A stretch of DNA of 64,000 nt from Dickeya fangzhongdai. GTDB taxonomy: Bacteria > Pseudomonadota > Gammaproteobacteria > Enterobacterales > Enterobacteriaceae. Positions 10,277 through 19,104 of the stretch are shown in pieces (the stretch's first letter is position 1; each line of letters begins with the position of its first letter). Location of the stretch: positions 4,774,001 through 4,838,000 of the forward strand of contig NZ_CP025003.1 of the NCBI RefSeq assembly GCF_002812485.1, given 5' to 3'. The notes beneath the pieces are model-generated. The model was not told the DNA's origin and made no database searches. It saw nothing but the letters and a program-made list of their open reading frames with translations. Position numbers and translations under genes: made by a program.

Positions 10277-11905
10277 ATGCGTTTTTTTAAAGACATGAAA
10301 CTCGGATCCATGTTAGGCACCGGATTCACCCTGGTTATTGCGATCGGTTTTCTGGTCGCCATTTATGGTCAGCTTCAGCTTCGTCAACTCAGTGGGGATA
10401 TCCAGTCACTATCAAAAGAACGCATTACCAATTTGTTGTTGATACAGGAATACAAAGACAACCTGAATATCGCAGCGCGGGTTATCAGAAATATTGCTCT
10501 GCTTTCCGACCCCAAACAGATGGCTACGGAAAAACAGCGTATTGATGCGATCATCCCAAGAAACAGCGAAATTATCGCCATCTTGCGTAAAACCTCGGTG
10601 ACACCGGAACAAAACGCCCTGCTCGACCAACTAGAGCAAAAGCGCCCGGCCTATCTGGAAGCGGTCAGGAAAACCATTGAACTGGGCTTATCGAATCAAC
10701 CGGACAACGCGAGAAATCTGATTCTGGGTGATGTGCGTAGCACACAGGATGCCCTGTTCAAAGTGATAGAGAACATGCTGACCTACCAGAAAAACGCGAC
10801 CTCTACGGCAGCTGACAGCTCGGAATCGCAAGCCGACAACGCCGGTATATTGATGTTGTCGCTGGCGGCGCTGATTGCCGTCGCCGGCAGTCTGATCGCC
10901 TGGCTGATTACCCGCCGCATCAAGGGGCAACTGGGCGGCGAGCCGGCTTACGCCTCACATATCGCGCAACAGGTGGCGCAGGGCGACCTGTCCGTCGATG
11001 TCATACTGAAAACCAGCGACCACCACAGTCTGCTGGCCGCCATGTGTGCGATGCGCGACAGCCTCAGCCACATCGTCGGCCAGGTGCGTCAGAGCAGCGA
11101 ATCCATCGCCACCGGTTCGCAGCAGATAGCGATGGGCAACGCCGACCTCAGCCAGCGCACCGAAGAGCAGGCCGCCAGCCTGCAACAAACCGCCGCCTCG
11201 ATGGAGCAAATCAGCCAGACCATCCGTCAGAACGGCGAAACCGTGCGTGAAGCCGCCCAGCTCGCCACCACCGCCAGCGACACCGCCGCCAAAGGCAGCG
11301 ACGTCGTAGGTAACGTTATCCGCACTATGGACGACATTACCGCCAGCTCGCGCAAAATCGGCGACATTATCAGCGTCATTGACGGCATTGCCTTCCAGAC
11401 CAATATCCTGGCGCTTAACGCCGCGGTGGAAGCCGCCCGCGCCGGCGAACAAGGCCGCGGCTTTGCGGTGGTGGCTGGCGAGGTACGCTCGCTGGCGCAG
11501 CGCTCCGCCTCCGCCGCCCGGGAAATCAAAGAGCTGATTACCGAGAGCATGGAAAAAGTGGAAAGCGGCTCGCAACTGGTCGGTCACGCCGGCACCACCA
11601 TGGACGATATCGTGACGCAGGCGCGCCACGTCGCCGATTTGATCAAGGAAATCGGCGTCACGACCACCGAGCAGGAATCCGGCATCAGCCAGATTAATCT
11701 GGCGGTCAACCAGCTCGATCAGGTCACCCAGCAGAATGCCGCGCTGGTGGAGCAGTCCGCCAGCGCCGCCGACAGTCTGAACGATCAGGCCCGCCATCTG
11801 GTGCAGTTGATGAATGTATTTGTGGTCGCGGGAAATCACCGGCAAGACGAACACGCCGCGTATCCTCCCCGTGCCGATTTACGTCTGGCGCTGACATCAC
11901 GCTAA
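10277..11905 (+). CDS. Methyl-accepting chemotaxis protein 3 of the array, no pentapeptide tail
   Basis: Chemoreceptor of 542 aa starting [14 protein letters not shown], with AAGGTGA upstream as ribosome-binding site. TM1 is near 12-30, the periplasmic bundle to about 190, TM2 ([20 protein letters not shown]) near 194-215, then HAMP and the standard signalling hairpin. The C-terminus ends LRLALTSR without an xWxxF motif, so adaptation should depend on neighbours that carry the tether. The HAMP segment [16 protein letters not shown] is nearly the same as in receptor 4, while the methylation and hairpin region matches receptor 2 almost base for base: a mosaic gene. Confidence 0.94.
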   Translation: MRFFKDMKLGSMLGTGFTLVIAIGFLVAIYGQLQLRQLSGDIQSLSKERITNLLLIQEYKDNLNIAARVIRNIALLSDPKQMATEKQRIDAIIPRNSEIIAILRKTSVTPEQNALLDQLEQKRPAYLEAVRKTIELGLSNQPDNARNLILGDVRSTQDALFKVIENMLTYQKNATSTAADSSESQADNAGILMLSLAALIAVAGSLIAWLITRRIKGQLGGEPAYASHIAQQVAQGDLSVDVILKTSDHHSLLAAMCAMRDSLSHIVGQVRQSSESIATGSQQIAMGNADLSQRTEEQAASLQQTAASMEQISQTIRQNGETVREAAQLATTASDTAAKGSDVVGNVIRTMDDITASSRKIGDIISVIDGIAFQTNILALNAAVEAARAGEQGRGFAVVAGEVRSLAQRSASAAREIKELITESMEKVESGSQLVGHAGTTMDDIVTQARHVADLIKEIGVTTTEQESGISQINLAVNQLDQVTQQNAALVEQSASAADSLNDQARHLVQLMNVFVVAGNHRQDEHAAYPPRADLRLALTSR

Positions 11906-11927
11906 CCTACCGATCTGATTCATACCG

Positions 11928-11959
11928 TGGGGAAGCGGAAAACGAATTCCACTTCCCCA
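11928..11959 (+). terminator. Hairpin after receptor 3
   Basis: TGGGGAAGCGGAA pairs with TTCCACTTCCCCA (one mismatch) 22 bases after the stop. No strong T-run follows. Confidence 0.55.
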
Positions 11960-11969
11960 TACAGGCGGC

Positions 11970-12076
11970 ATATATCCTGAATTATTTACGTCGCCGCAAA
12001 TCCCCGGCCGCTTACTCAGGTAAGTGGCTGGAGCGAGCAACAACGGATCTGCAACATGAAGTATGGCGGGTATATT
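11970..12076. repeat. Degenerate palindromic intergenic repeat between receptors 3 and 4
   Basis: The right end CTGCAACATGAAGTATGGCG, then GGTATA, is well preserved and identical in style to the other copies. The left end ATATCCTGAATTATTTACG is a weak match to ATACCCAAAATAATTCGAG. It is an older or diverged copy of the family. Confidence 0.55.
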
Positions 12077-12477
12077 TATTCCGAAATATTGCTGCCCTGC
12101 CGGCCGATATTCTTTTTACCTTCCGCCAATGCAGACGCATTCATCAGCCATAATGTTTAACGACGTTAAATGTTTTAGTGGATGATATTTTTATCAGGCA
12201 ACCACTGGCCTGTCGTTATCCTGCCCGCCTATTTCCCCGCTCACCGTACCAACCAGCTGTCGTATACATTTTGTTAAAAAGTTAATTAACTAAAAAATCA
12301 TTTCGTTACCTACCGCTAACAGGTTGAGATCAATTCGCGACGGATTATTTCCGCTATGGATCGCTTCGGCAACGTTTTCGTCGCCAGCGCCCATCACGAC
12401 CAATACGCACAGTTCGCTTCACACCAGGAATGCGAATCCATTCATGACGGCAACACTAAAATAGAATAAGGCACATG
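12077..12477. other. Interval upstream of receptor 4, no gene seen
   Basis: Four hundred bases with no convincing coding frame. An AT-rich tract near 12,270-12,305 could hold the promoter of the downstream receptor gene. Nothing else is recognised. Confidence 0.4.
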
Positions 12478-14103
12478 ATGCAGATACTAAAAAATATGAA
12501 ACTCGGCGCTATGCTCGGATCCGGTTTTATACTGGTCATCCTGATAGGCTTTATCGTCGCGATTTTCGGACGCAGCCAGCTGATTCATGTGGGCAATAAT
12601 CTGGATTACCTGTCCAATATTCGCCTGAATAACCTGATTGCCATGCAGGAAATTAAGGACAACCTGAATGCGGCCGCCCGCATTATTCGGGAAAGCGCCA
12701 TACAGACCGACGCCGCCCACCTCGCTCAGGAAAAACACGATCTTGAGCAGCTCATCGACCGTAACAACGACTTGCTCAGGCAGTTGGATGAAAAACTGAA
12801 GCTGAAAAAGTCACGCGAATTGCTGGCGCAAATTAATCAGGCGCGCCCGCCTTATTCCAATGCGGTACGGAAAGTGATTGAACTGAGCATGTCCGGCCAG
12901 CAGGAACAAGCCCGCACGCTGATTCTGGGCGACCTGTTGACCACGCAGACCGTGCTGTTCAACGCGATGGACACCATGATCACCGAACACAAGAACGACA
13001 CCATCGCCATGTCGCAACGTTTCATGGCGGATGCCAGCTACTCCGGCACCCTGCTGTTGATCGTGACCGCCATCAGCGCCCTGCTGGGCGCCGTGGTAGC
13101 CTGGCTGATCACCCGCCGGGTGAAAGGACAGTTGGGCGGCGAACCGACTTATGCCTCGCATATCGCCCAACAGGTGGCGCAGGGCGACCTGTCCGTCGAT
13201 GTCATGCTGAAAACCAGCGACCACCACAGCCTGCTGGCCGCCATGCGCGCGATGCGCGACAGCCTCAGCCATATCGTCAGTCAGGTGCGCCAGAGCAGCG
13301 AATCCATCGCCACCGGCTCGCAGCAGATTGCTATGGGCAACGCCGATCTCAGCCAGCGCACCGAAGAGCAGGCCGCCAGCCTGCAACAAACCGCCGCCTC
13401 GATGGAGCAAATCAGCCAGACTATTCGCCAGAACGGCGACACGGTGCGCGAAGCCGCCCAGCTCGCCACCACCGCCAGCCAGACGGCCGCCAAAGGCAGC
13501 GAAGTGGTGAGCGACGTCATTCGCACTATGGAAGAGATAACCACCAGCTCACGCAAAATCGGCGACATTATCAGCGTCATCGACGGCATTGCTTTCCAGA
13601 CCAACATCCTGGCGCTGAATGCCGCGGTGGAAGCCGCCCGCGCGGGTGAACAAGGCCGCGGCTTCGCGGTGGTGGCCGGCGAGGTGCGTTCGCTGGCGCA
13701 GCGCTCCGCTTCCGCCGCCCGGGAAATCAAAGAACTGATCACCGAGAGCATGGAAAAGGTGGAAAGCGGCTCGCAGCGCGTCGGCCACGCCGGCGTCACC
13801 ATGGAAGAGATTGTCTCTCAGGCCCATCATGTCGCGGAATTGATTCAGGAAATCGGCGTAACCACCTCAGAACAGGAATCCGGCATCGGCCAGATCCATC
13901 AGGCGGTCAGCCAGCTCGATCAGGTCACCCAGCAGAACGCCGCACTGGTGGAACAGTCCGCCAGCGCCGCCGACAGCCTGAACGCTCAGGCTGGTCATCT
14001 GGTACAACTGATGAATGTGTTCGTCCTCGCCAGTCACACCGTTCAGCCGCAGCGGTCACACGATGACAGCGCCGCCTGGCGTCTGGCGCTGGCGTCACGC
14101 TAA
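12478..14103 (+). CDS. Methyl-accepting chemotaxis protein 4 of the array, no pentapeptide tail
   Basis: Chemoreceptor of 541 aa ([17 protein letters not shown]). Two ATGs are adjacent (12,475 and 12,478); AAGG at 12,468-12,471 is better spaced for the second. TM1 is near 11-30, a four-helix periplasmic domain to about 185, TM2 ([20 protein letters not shown]) near 195-215, then HAMP and hairpin ([17 protein letters not shown] adaptation segment near the end). It ends WRLALASR with no CheR tether, like receptor 3. The sensing domain is distinct from all the others, implying a different ligand. Confidence 0.94.
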   Translation: MQILKNMKLGAMLGSGFILVILIGFIVAIFGRSQLIHVGNNLDYLSNIRLNNLIAMQEIKDNLNAAARIIRESAIQTDAAHLAQEKHDLEQLIDRNNDLLRQLDEKLKLKKSRELLAQINQARPPYSNAVRKVIELSMSGQQEQARTLILGDLLTTQTVLFNAMDTMITEHKNDTIAMSQRFMADASYSGTLLLIVTAISALLGAVVAWLITRRVKGQLGGEPTYASHIAQQVAQGDLSVDVMLKTSDHHSLLAAMRAMRDSLSHIVSQVRQSSESIATGSQQIAMGNADLSQRTEEQAASLQQTAASMEQISQTIRQNGDTVREAAQLATTASQTAAKGSEVVSDVIRTMEEITTSSRKIGDIISVIDGIAFQTNILALNAAVEAARAGEQGRGFAVVAGEVRSLAQRSASAAREIKELITESMEKVESGSQRVGHAGVTMEEIVSQAHHVAELIQEIGVTTSEQESGIGQIHQAVSQLDQVTQQNAALVEQSASAADSLNAQAGHLVQLMNVFVLASHTVQPQRSHDDSAAWRLALASR

Positions 14104-14135
14104 CCCACCGCGCAAGCGGCATATCGGGCAAGCCG

Positions 14136-14166
14136 TCGGGGAGGAGGAAAAACGCCGACTCCCCGA
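14136..14166. terminator. Terminator hairpin between convergent genes
   Basis: TCGGGGAG and CTCCCCGA form an 8-bp stem, with ATTATTG after it on the plus strand. It lies between receptor 4 and the convergent minus-strand gene and could serve both. Confidence 0.55.
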
Positions 14167-14200
14167 ATTATTGTGCGTAGCCACGCTGCGCGCCCGACCG

Positions 14201-15124
14201 TCAGACCTGTACATCAATCGAGACATTACCCGCGGGGCCGACAGACAGATCGACGCTGACTCCGCCTCCCGTCATGCTCATCGACTGAACCGTCTTCTCC
14301 GTGTCGGCAATATATTGATTTATGGCCTGAATCTGTTTTTGGGCTTCTTTGTCGTCGTTTCTGCTGGCATGTTTCACCATCGCCAGCAGCGATTTCAGCT
14401 CGCGGACGGCATCCTGCACCGACTTCGCATCCGCCCTGCGCTGCTGCGACCCGGCGCCCCGTTCGGTGATTGCGGCCGCCACGCTCTGCAATTGCTCCGC
14501 CTCCTGCGCGGATGCGTCCCCATCGCTTTTGGCCGCCGCTGACGCCCCGGCTGCGTGGTCACTACCGTCCCCCGCCCCCTCGGATTCGGCAGACGCGCTC
14601 TCGCCCGCGGCGGACACCGCCATCGCCCCGGAAAGCGCGGAAGCGGAAGTATCGCCACTGCCGTTAGCAACAGCGCCGGACTGATTTTCGCCGCCCGCCA
14701 CGCCCGCCGCTCCGGTATTAGCCGCGCCGCTCCCCCCGCCTTCATTCAGGGTTTTAGCCGCCTGGCCCAGCTCTGCGGCCAGTTGGCGGATTTCGCGCAG
14801 CACGCCAGGAGGAACCGACTGACCGACCAGCGACAGCATCATCATCTTCAGCATCTGGATGCGCCGTTTGATTTGTTCGATGCGTCCGCGCGCCAGATCC
14901 TGATCAAAATCGTTCATTTTGCTCATATTGGTCCGCATTGCGGTATCAATCCGTTTACGAACCTCGTCGCTGAATTGCACCAGCACGGAGGTAACCGACG
15001 GTTGCTCCTGGGAAGCATCCGCTTGCGCGCCGGCACGAGTCGTACTACCGGCGCCAGTATCAGTTTTGGCATTCTGCGCCGATGTACCCGCGGCAGAACG
15101 GTTGAAAGAGATGGGAGAAGTCAT
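14201..15124 (-). CDS. Unrecognised protein with helical ends and an Ala/Gly/Ser-rich centre
   Basis: The product is 307 aa from MTSPISFNRSAAG (AGGA seven bases upstream; earlier in-frame ATGs lack ribosome sites). I do not recognise a family. Residues about 45-130 are strongly helical with heptad-like spacing (EVRKRIDTAMRTNMSKMNDF, RIEQIKRRIQMLKMMMLSLV). Residues 130-225 are low-complexity Ala, Gly and Ser. Residues 225-285 are again helical and charged (VRELKSLLAMVKHASRNDDK). The tail is a short Gly/Val beta-like segment (SVDLSVGPAGNVSIDVQV). There is no signal peptide or TM segment. It lies convergent to receptor 4 and divergent from receptor 5; a role in chemotaxis is only a guess from position. 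The normal base composition and good ribosome site support a real gene. Confidence 0.75.
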   Translation of the reverse strand: MTSPISFNRSAAGTSAQNAKTDTGAGSTTRAGAQADASQEQPSVTSVLVQFSDEVRKRIDTAMRTNMSKMNDFDQDLARGRIEQIKRRIQMLKMMMLSLVGQSVPPGVLREIRQLAAELGQAAKTLNEGGGSGAANTGAAGVAGGENQSGAVANGSGDTSASALSGAMAVSAAGESASAESEGAGDGSDHAAGASAAAKSDGDASAQEAEQLQSVAAAITERGAGSQQRRADAKSVQDAVRELKSLLAMVKHASRNDDKEAQKQIQAINQYIADTEKTVQSMSMTGGGVSVDLSVGPAGNVSIDVQV

Positions 15125-15886
15125 CGGGAATCCTGTGCAGTGCCTGTCATGAGTCATCAGCAAAGACTCAGCATGGAGGGTGTAGTCACACACCATCAGG
15201 CCGAATCTTTCTGACACATATTGAAACATAACGGCACCGCGCCCGCCGTCTTTAGGCCCGCGGTCTGTTAAAACATAAATATGCGTGAACCGTCGGACGG
15301 CGCCACGCACGCGGTTGGGCGCGCCCGCCGGGCTGGCGTCACTTTACCGGAGCGTTTCCCGGCCTTGTTGACAAAAAAATACACAGGGAGGCGATTAGAC
15401 AAACGGCAAAACGCCGCTCATAGTCAAATGAGTAGTTCAAATAATCATCGCTTGTCGCTGTCGTTCGGATCGAGTGCGACGCTGTTCGACAAGCCTGAAT
15501 CCAGGCCGCGCCTGCAATGATGCGTGACGTATGCCTAAGCCGGCATCCATTCTTTTGCTCTCGCCCGATTTAGGCGAGGGTCCAGCACCAGACCAAAGCA
15601 GTAGCGTGGCGGTATCCTTTAACGGGCGTGCATGGTACAGCGTCTGCGCCTCGTCATTGAACGCAAACATTCAGCACTCGCGGGGCCAGCTTCCAAACCG
15701 CGGGCGGATATTGCCGTTGGATGCCGGGGCGACCAACCTGCAACAACAACACCGGAAAAAAGGGTCACAACCCAATAAATAACGGGCGTGTCAGGCCTTA
15801 ACCGTAATAGCGACGGCGGCGTGATACCCCTTTCGTTCTGGCATCGCCATCGTGCACGCGGGCGTTTACACACAGGCAAGAATATT
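15125..15886. other. Long divergent intergenic region
   Basis: About 760 bases between the unrecognised gene and receptor 5. Short frames exist on both strands, but none has a ribosome site or a family signature. The core 15,430-15,790 looks like degraded or non-coding sequence. Promoters for both flanking genes must lie here. No copy of the palindromic repeat was found, unlike the three intervals between receptors 1 to 4. Confidence 0.5.
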
Positions 15887-17524
15887 ATGAACTTATTCAA
15901 AAAGATGAAGTTGGGCACGCTGCTCAGTATCAGCTTTGCCGCCGTCATTATCATTGGCTTTCTGGTCGCCAGTTTCGGTCGTTTTCAATTGCACCAGTTA
16001 AGCGGAAATATCGAAACGCTGGCGCAAAACCGATTGGTTAAACTGGTTCTTATCCATACCTATAAAGACAATATTAATATTGTCGCCAACGCCATTCGAA
16101 ATATGGTCATGATGACCGACACGGCGCAAATGGAAGCGGAAAGCAAACGCATCAGGGAAACCATCGATAAAAGCACGGAGATTATCAATACATTCAGCAG
16201 TATGACCGTTTCCCCGGATGCGAAAGTATTATTGAAACATCTGGAAAACGTACGGCCTGAAAATATTCAGGCTTTGAAAAAGGCTGAAGCGCTGGCGCTG
16301 GAAAACCGGGATGAAGAGGCAAAAGCGGTTATTCTGAATGAATTCCAGCCGGCGCAAAATAAAGTCTTCAACGCCATTGATGACATTATCAATTATCAGA
16401 AAAACGCCACCACCGACCTGGCGCACAGTTCGGAACAGCTGGCGGATAACGCCGGGCAAGCCATGCTGACGCTGGCTATCATCGCAATGGCGATCGGCAG
16501 TCTGGTGGCCTGGTTTATTACCCATCAGGTGAGAAGCAAGCTGGGCGGCGAACCGGCGGACGCCGCCAGCATCGCCCAACAGATCGCGCAGGGCAACCTG
16601 ATCACGAATATCCCAGTACGGGATAAAGACAGCGGCAGCGTGCTGGCCGCCATCGACCAGATGCGCGGCGGGTTGATCAACATCGTCGAGCAGGTCAGCC
16701 AGAGCAGCCATGCGATCGCCTCGGGCGCCAATGAAATCGCCGCCGGCACCAATGACCTCAGCCAGCGCACCGAAGAGCAGGCCGCCAGCCTGCAGCAAAC
16801 CGCGGCGTCTATGGAGCAAATCAGTAACGCGGTCAGCCATAACGTCGAAACCATCAGGCTGGCGACCGAATTGGCCAACGCCGCCAGTCTGACTGCCTCA
16901 AAAGGCAATCAGGTTGTGGGAGACGTGGTCGCCACCATGGCGGACATCACCCAGAGCTCACATCAGATCGTCGAAATCATCAGCCTGATCGACAATATCG
17001 CCTTCCAGACTAACATTCTGGCGCTGAACGCCGGGGTGGAGGCCGCCCGGGCGGGCGAAGAAGGCAAAGGCTTTGCGGTCGTCGCCCACGAGGTGCGTTC
17101 GCTGGCGCAAAGCTCCGCCTCCGCCGCACGCGAAATCAAATCGCTGATCGGCGAAAGCGTGAAGAAAATTGAAACCGGCTCCGACCGGGTCAATCTGGCG
17201 GGCAGCACCATAAGCGAGTTGATGGAACAATCCCGTCAGGTGGCGCAACTGATCAACGAGATAGGCATTACCACCAACGAACAGCAGCAAGGCATCGCGC
17301 AGATTAACACCGCCATCGCCCAGCTGGATCAGGTCACTCACCAAAATGCGGCGCTGGTTGAAGAATCCGCCTGCGCTACCGACAACCTGAATCATCAGGC
17401 GGCGCATCTGGTGGAGGTCATCAGCGTATTTGTGGTGGACGACGTGATTTCCCGCAAGCGGCTGGACACCCTGGACGAGCACTCATTGGTGCCGGTCGCC
17501 GGTCAGCAGTTGGTCATACACTGA
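15887..17524 (+). CDS. Methyl-accepting chemotaxis protein 5, the divergent member
   Basis: Chemoreceptor of 545 aa starting MNLFKKMKLGTLLSISF; the open frame upstream to 15,788 has no support. TM1 is near 11-30, the periplasmic bundle to about 188, TM2 (AMLTLAIIAMAIGSLVAWFI) near 190-212, then HAMP and hairpin. The tip differs from the other four: [20 protein letters not shown] in place of [20 protein letters not shown], and AHEVRSLAQSSASAA. The linker uses SNAVSHNVETIRLA instead of SQTIRQNG. There is no xWxxF tail (ends QQLVIH). It appears not to have taken part in the sequence homogenisation seen in receptors 2 to 4. Confidence 0.93.
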   Translation: MNLFKKMKLGTLLSISFAAVIIIGFLVASFGRFQLHQLSGNIETLAQNRLVKLVLIHTYKDNINIVANAIRNMVMMTDTAQMEAESKRIRETIDKSTEIINTFSSMTVSPDAKVLLKHLENVRPENIQALKKAEALALENRDEEAKAVILNEFQPAQNKVFNAIDDIINYQKNATTDLAHSSEQLADNAGQAMLTLAIIAMAIGSLVAWFITHQVRSKLGGEPADAASIAQQIAQGNLITNIPVRDKDSGSVLAAIDQMRGGLINIVEQVSQSSHAIASGANEIAAGTNDLSQRTEEQAASLQQTAASMEQISNAVSHNVETIRLATELANAASLTASKGNQVVGDVVATMADITQSSHQIVEIISLIDNIAFQTNILALNAGVEAARAGEEGKGFAVVAHEVRSLAQSSASAAREIKSLIGESVKKIETGSDRVNLAGSTISELMEQSRQVAQLINEIGITTNEQQQGIAQINTAIAQLDQVTHQNAALVEESACATDNLNHQAAHLVEVISVFVVDDVISRKRLDTLDEHSLVPVAGQQLVIH

Positions 17525-17537
17525 AAACGCTGCCTGT

Positions 17538-17570
17538 CGCACGGCAACCGACACTACGGGTTGCCGTGCG
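17538..17570. terminator. Strong hairpin between receptor 5 and the LysR gene
   Basis: CGCACGGCAACC and GGTTGCCGTGCG form a perfect 12-bp stem with a 9-nt loop between two convergent genes. T-runs are weak on both sides; a bidirectional terminator is likely. Confidence 0.65.
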
Positions 17571-17590
17571 CTAACCAAAAGGCGTCGTCA

Positions 17591-18505
17591 TCAGAACTGC
17601 TGGGCAATCGACGGCAGCTCGCGCTCCAGAATCGCAATCATGCTGTCGCGCACGGGATCGCTGCCGGCGCTCATCCAGGCGGCGGCCAGCGGCAATCCTT
17701 TGCATGACGAGGCGTCCTGACGCCGAATGGGGATAAACCGAACATTCGGCACCGACATGCGGGATACCCAGCGCGGCATGATCGCGCCGCCAACCTCCGC
17801 CGCCACCATATTGATAATGGTCTGTTTTTCATCCGCTTTTTGCACCACGTTCGGCTTCAGCCCCGCGTCGCTAAACAGGTTCATGGTCAAATCATGGCTG
17901 TGCGGCCGCGCGCGCCGGTCAGGCACAATCAACGGCAGGGCGGCAAGATCCTGAATCCCGACGTCCTGATGCCCCGCCAGTTCATGGTGTTCCGCAATCG
18001 CCAGCACCACGTTTTCATACAGCAGAAAGCGCGTCGTTAACCAGGGTGCCCGACGCTCCGGAGGGCGGATAAAAATCAGGTCCAGACGACCGGATTTCAG
18101 CCTGGGCAACAGGCGGGAGGTTTTATCTTCGTGAATCTGTACATTTACCTCGGGATACGCCTGACGAAAAAAGTGCAGCAGATGCGGAATCAGGCCGATG
18201 GCGGCGCTATCGATCGCCCCCATGCGCAGAATGCTGGCGTTCACCCTTCCCTGACAGCGAAAGCGGGTCGCCAGCGCATCGGCGTCAGCCAGCAGTTTGC
18301 GGCTTTCTCCCAGCAGGGTTTGCCCGTCCGGCGTCAGCGCCACGTTACGCGTCGAGCGAATAAACAGCCGGGTGCCCAGGCATTCCTCCAGTAAACGAAT
18401 ATGCCGTCCCAGCGCGGAAGGCAGCATATCCAGCCGCTGAGCCGCATGGCCGAAATGCAGGGTTTCAGCAACGGCAATAAAACAGCGCAGCTGGTTAAGC
18501 TCCAT
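17591..18505 (-). CDS. LysR-family transcriptional regulator of the tartrate-type operon
   Basis: DNA-binding regulator, 304 aa. MELNQLRCFIAVAETLHFGH begins the winged helix-turn-helix (residues 1-60, including ALGRHIRLLEECLGTRLFIR). The effector-binding domain is 90-300. The frame is open 101 codons further upstream, but only because it reads through a repeat element at 18,542-18,751; the LysR start is unambiguous from homology. It is divergent from the MFS-ttdAB genes, which is the usual layout for a LysR activator of the neighbouring pathway, analogous to TtdR in E. coli. The inducer is presumably tartrate or a related dicarboxylate (inference). Confidence 0.88.
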   Translation of the reverse strand: MELNQLRCFIAVAETLHFGHAAQRLDMLPSALGRHIRLLEECLGTRLFIRSTRNVALTPDGQTLLGESRKLLADADALATRFRCQGRVNASILRMGAIDSAAIGLIPHLLHFFRQAYPEVNVQIHEDKTSRLLPRLKSGRLDLIFIRPPERRAPWLTTRFLLYENVVLAIAEHHELAGHQDVGIQDLAALPLIVPDRRARPHSHDLTMNLFSDAGLKPNVVQKADEKQTIINMVAAEVGGAIMPRWVSRMSVPNVRFIPIRRQDASSCKGLPLAAAWMSAGSDPVRDSMIAILERELPSIAQQF

Positions 18506-18541
18506 TCTCTTCCTCAGGCGATTATGTGAAATATTTGAATA

Positions 18542-18751
18542 AGAGCCTATCCCAAGAGGCGTAATTGGCGCAGCCAGTTTGGACTCGGACAGCGCGGAGA
18601 CAACATGCAACGCATGTTGAACGGACAATACTTGTCCGGCCCAACGGGCGAGCGCAGCGAGTAAACCGGAGCGTACACGTAGTACGTGAGGATTTCGAGC
18701 ACTGCCCAGGGCCAAAATGGCAAGTAAAATAGCCCTATTGGGATAGGCTCT
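18542..18751. repeat. MITE-like element with terminal inverted repeats in the lysR/MFS promoter region
   Basis: The 210-bp element is bounded by AGAGCCTATCCCAAGAGG at the left and the complement of AGAGCCTATCCCAATAGG at the right (17 of 18 identical). The interior includes short inverted repeats (ACATGCAACGCATGT; GTACACGTAGTACGTGAGG). It codes for no transposase. No clear target-site duplication is visible. It sits 36 bases upstream of the lysR start in the 599-bp region 18,506-19,104, which also contains the divergent promoters and otherwise nothing recognised. Confidence 0.8.
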
Positions 18752-19104
18752 AAATAATAACGCTGTTTTTTTTCTGTACAACCGCTGGGGAATAGTTCTT
18801 TGCGTCATAGCTGATCTTTATCACAGAATGGAAAATTGATTCACGCGCATTCTGTTATGTTATTTTTAATCAACCGTAAAAATACGGTCATCATCAGGCA
18901 TAAAATACGTGAAACATTGATCGACGTCATTCTATTACCCCCTCACTCACGCACCACGCCGAATTATACGAATTATTTATATAAACGCTGATGGATGATC
19001 GGCATTCCACGCCAGTGCATAGTCACCTCGCTTATTTCCATGACCCTTGTCGCCTTGTCTGGCGTCATTTTTATTACCCTATTTTTATCAATCTGGAATG
19101 CATC

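Noticed and set aside
14201..14760. Low-complexity GC-rich stretch as a CRISPR or minisatellite array
   Set aside because: There are no regularly repeated units at DNA level; the composition follows from the Ala/Gly/Ser codons of the minus-strand gene.
15281..15790. Short frames in the divergent region before receptor 5 (e.g. 15,281-15,520 and 15,531-15,782)
   Set aside because: No ribosome sites, no family signature, and frames on both strands of similar length, as expected by chance.
18506..18808. N-terminal extension of the LysR regulator by 101 codons
   Set aside because: The extension is encoded by the MITE-like repeat and upstream AT-rich DNA; the LysR fold begins at MELNQLRCF and the family length of about 300 aa fits that start.
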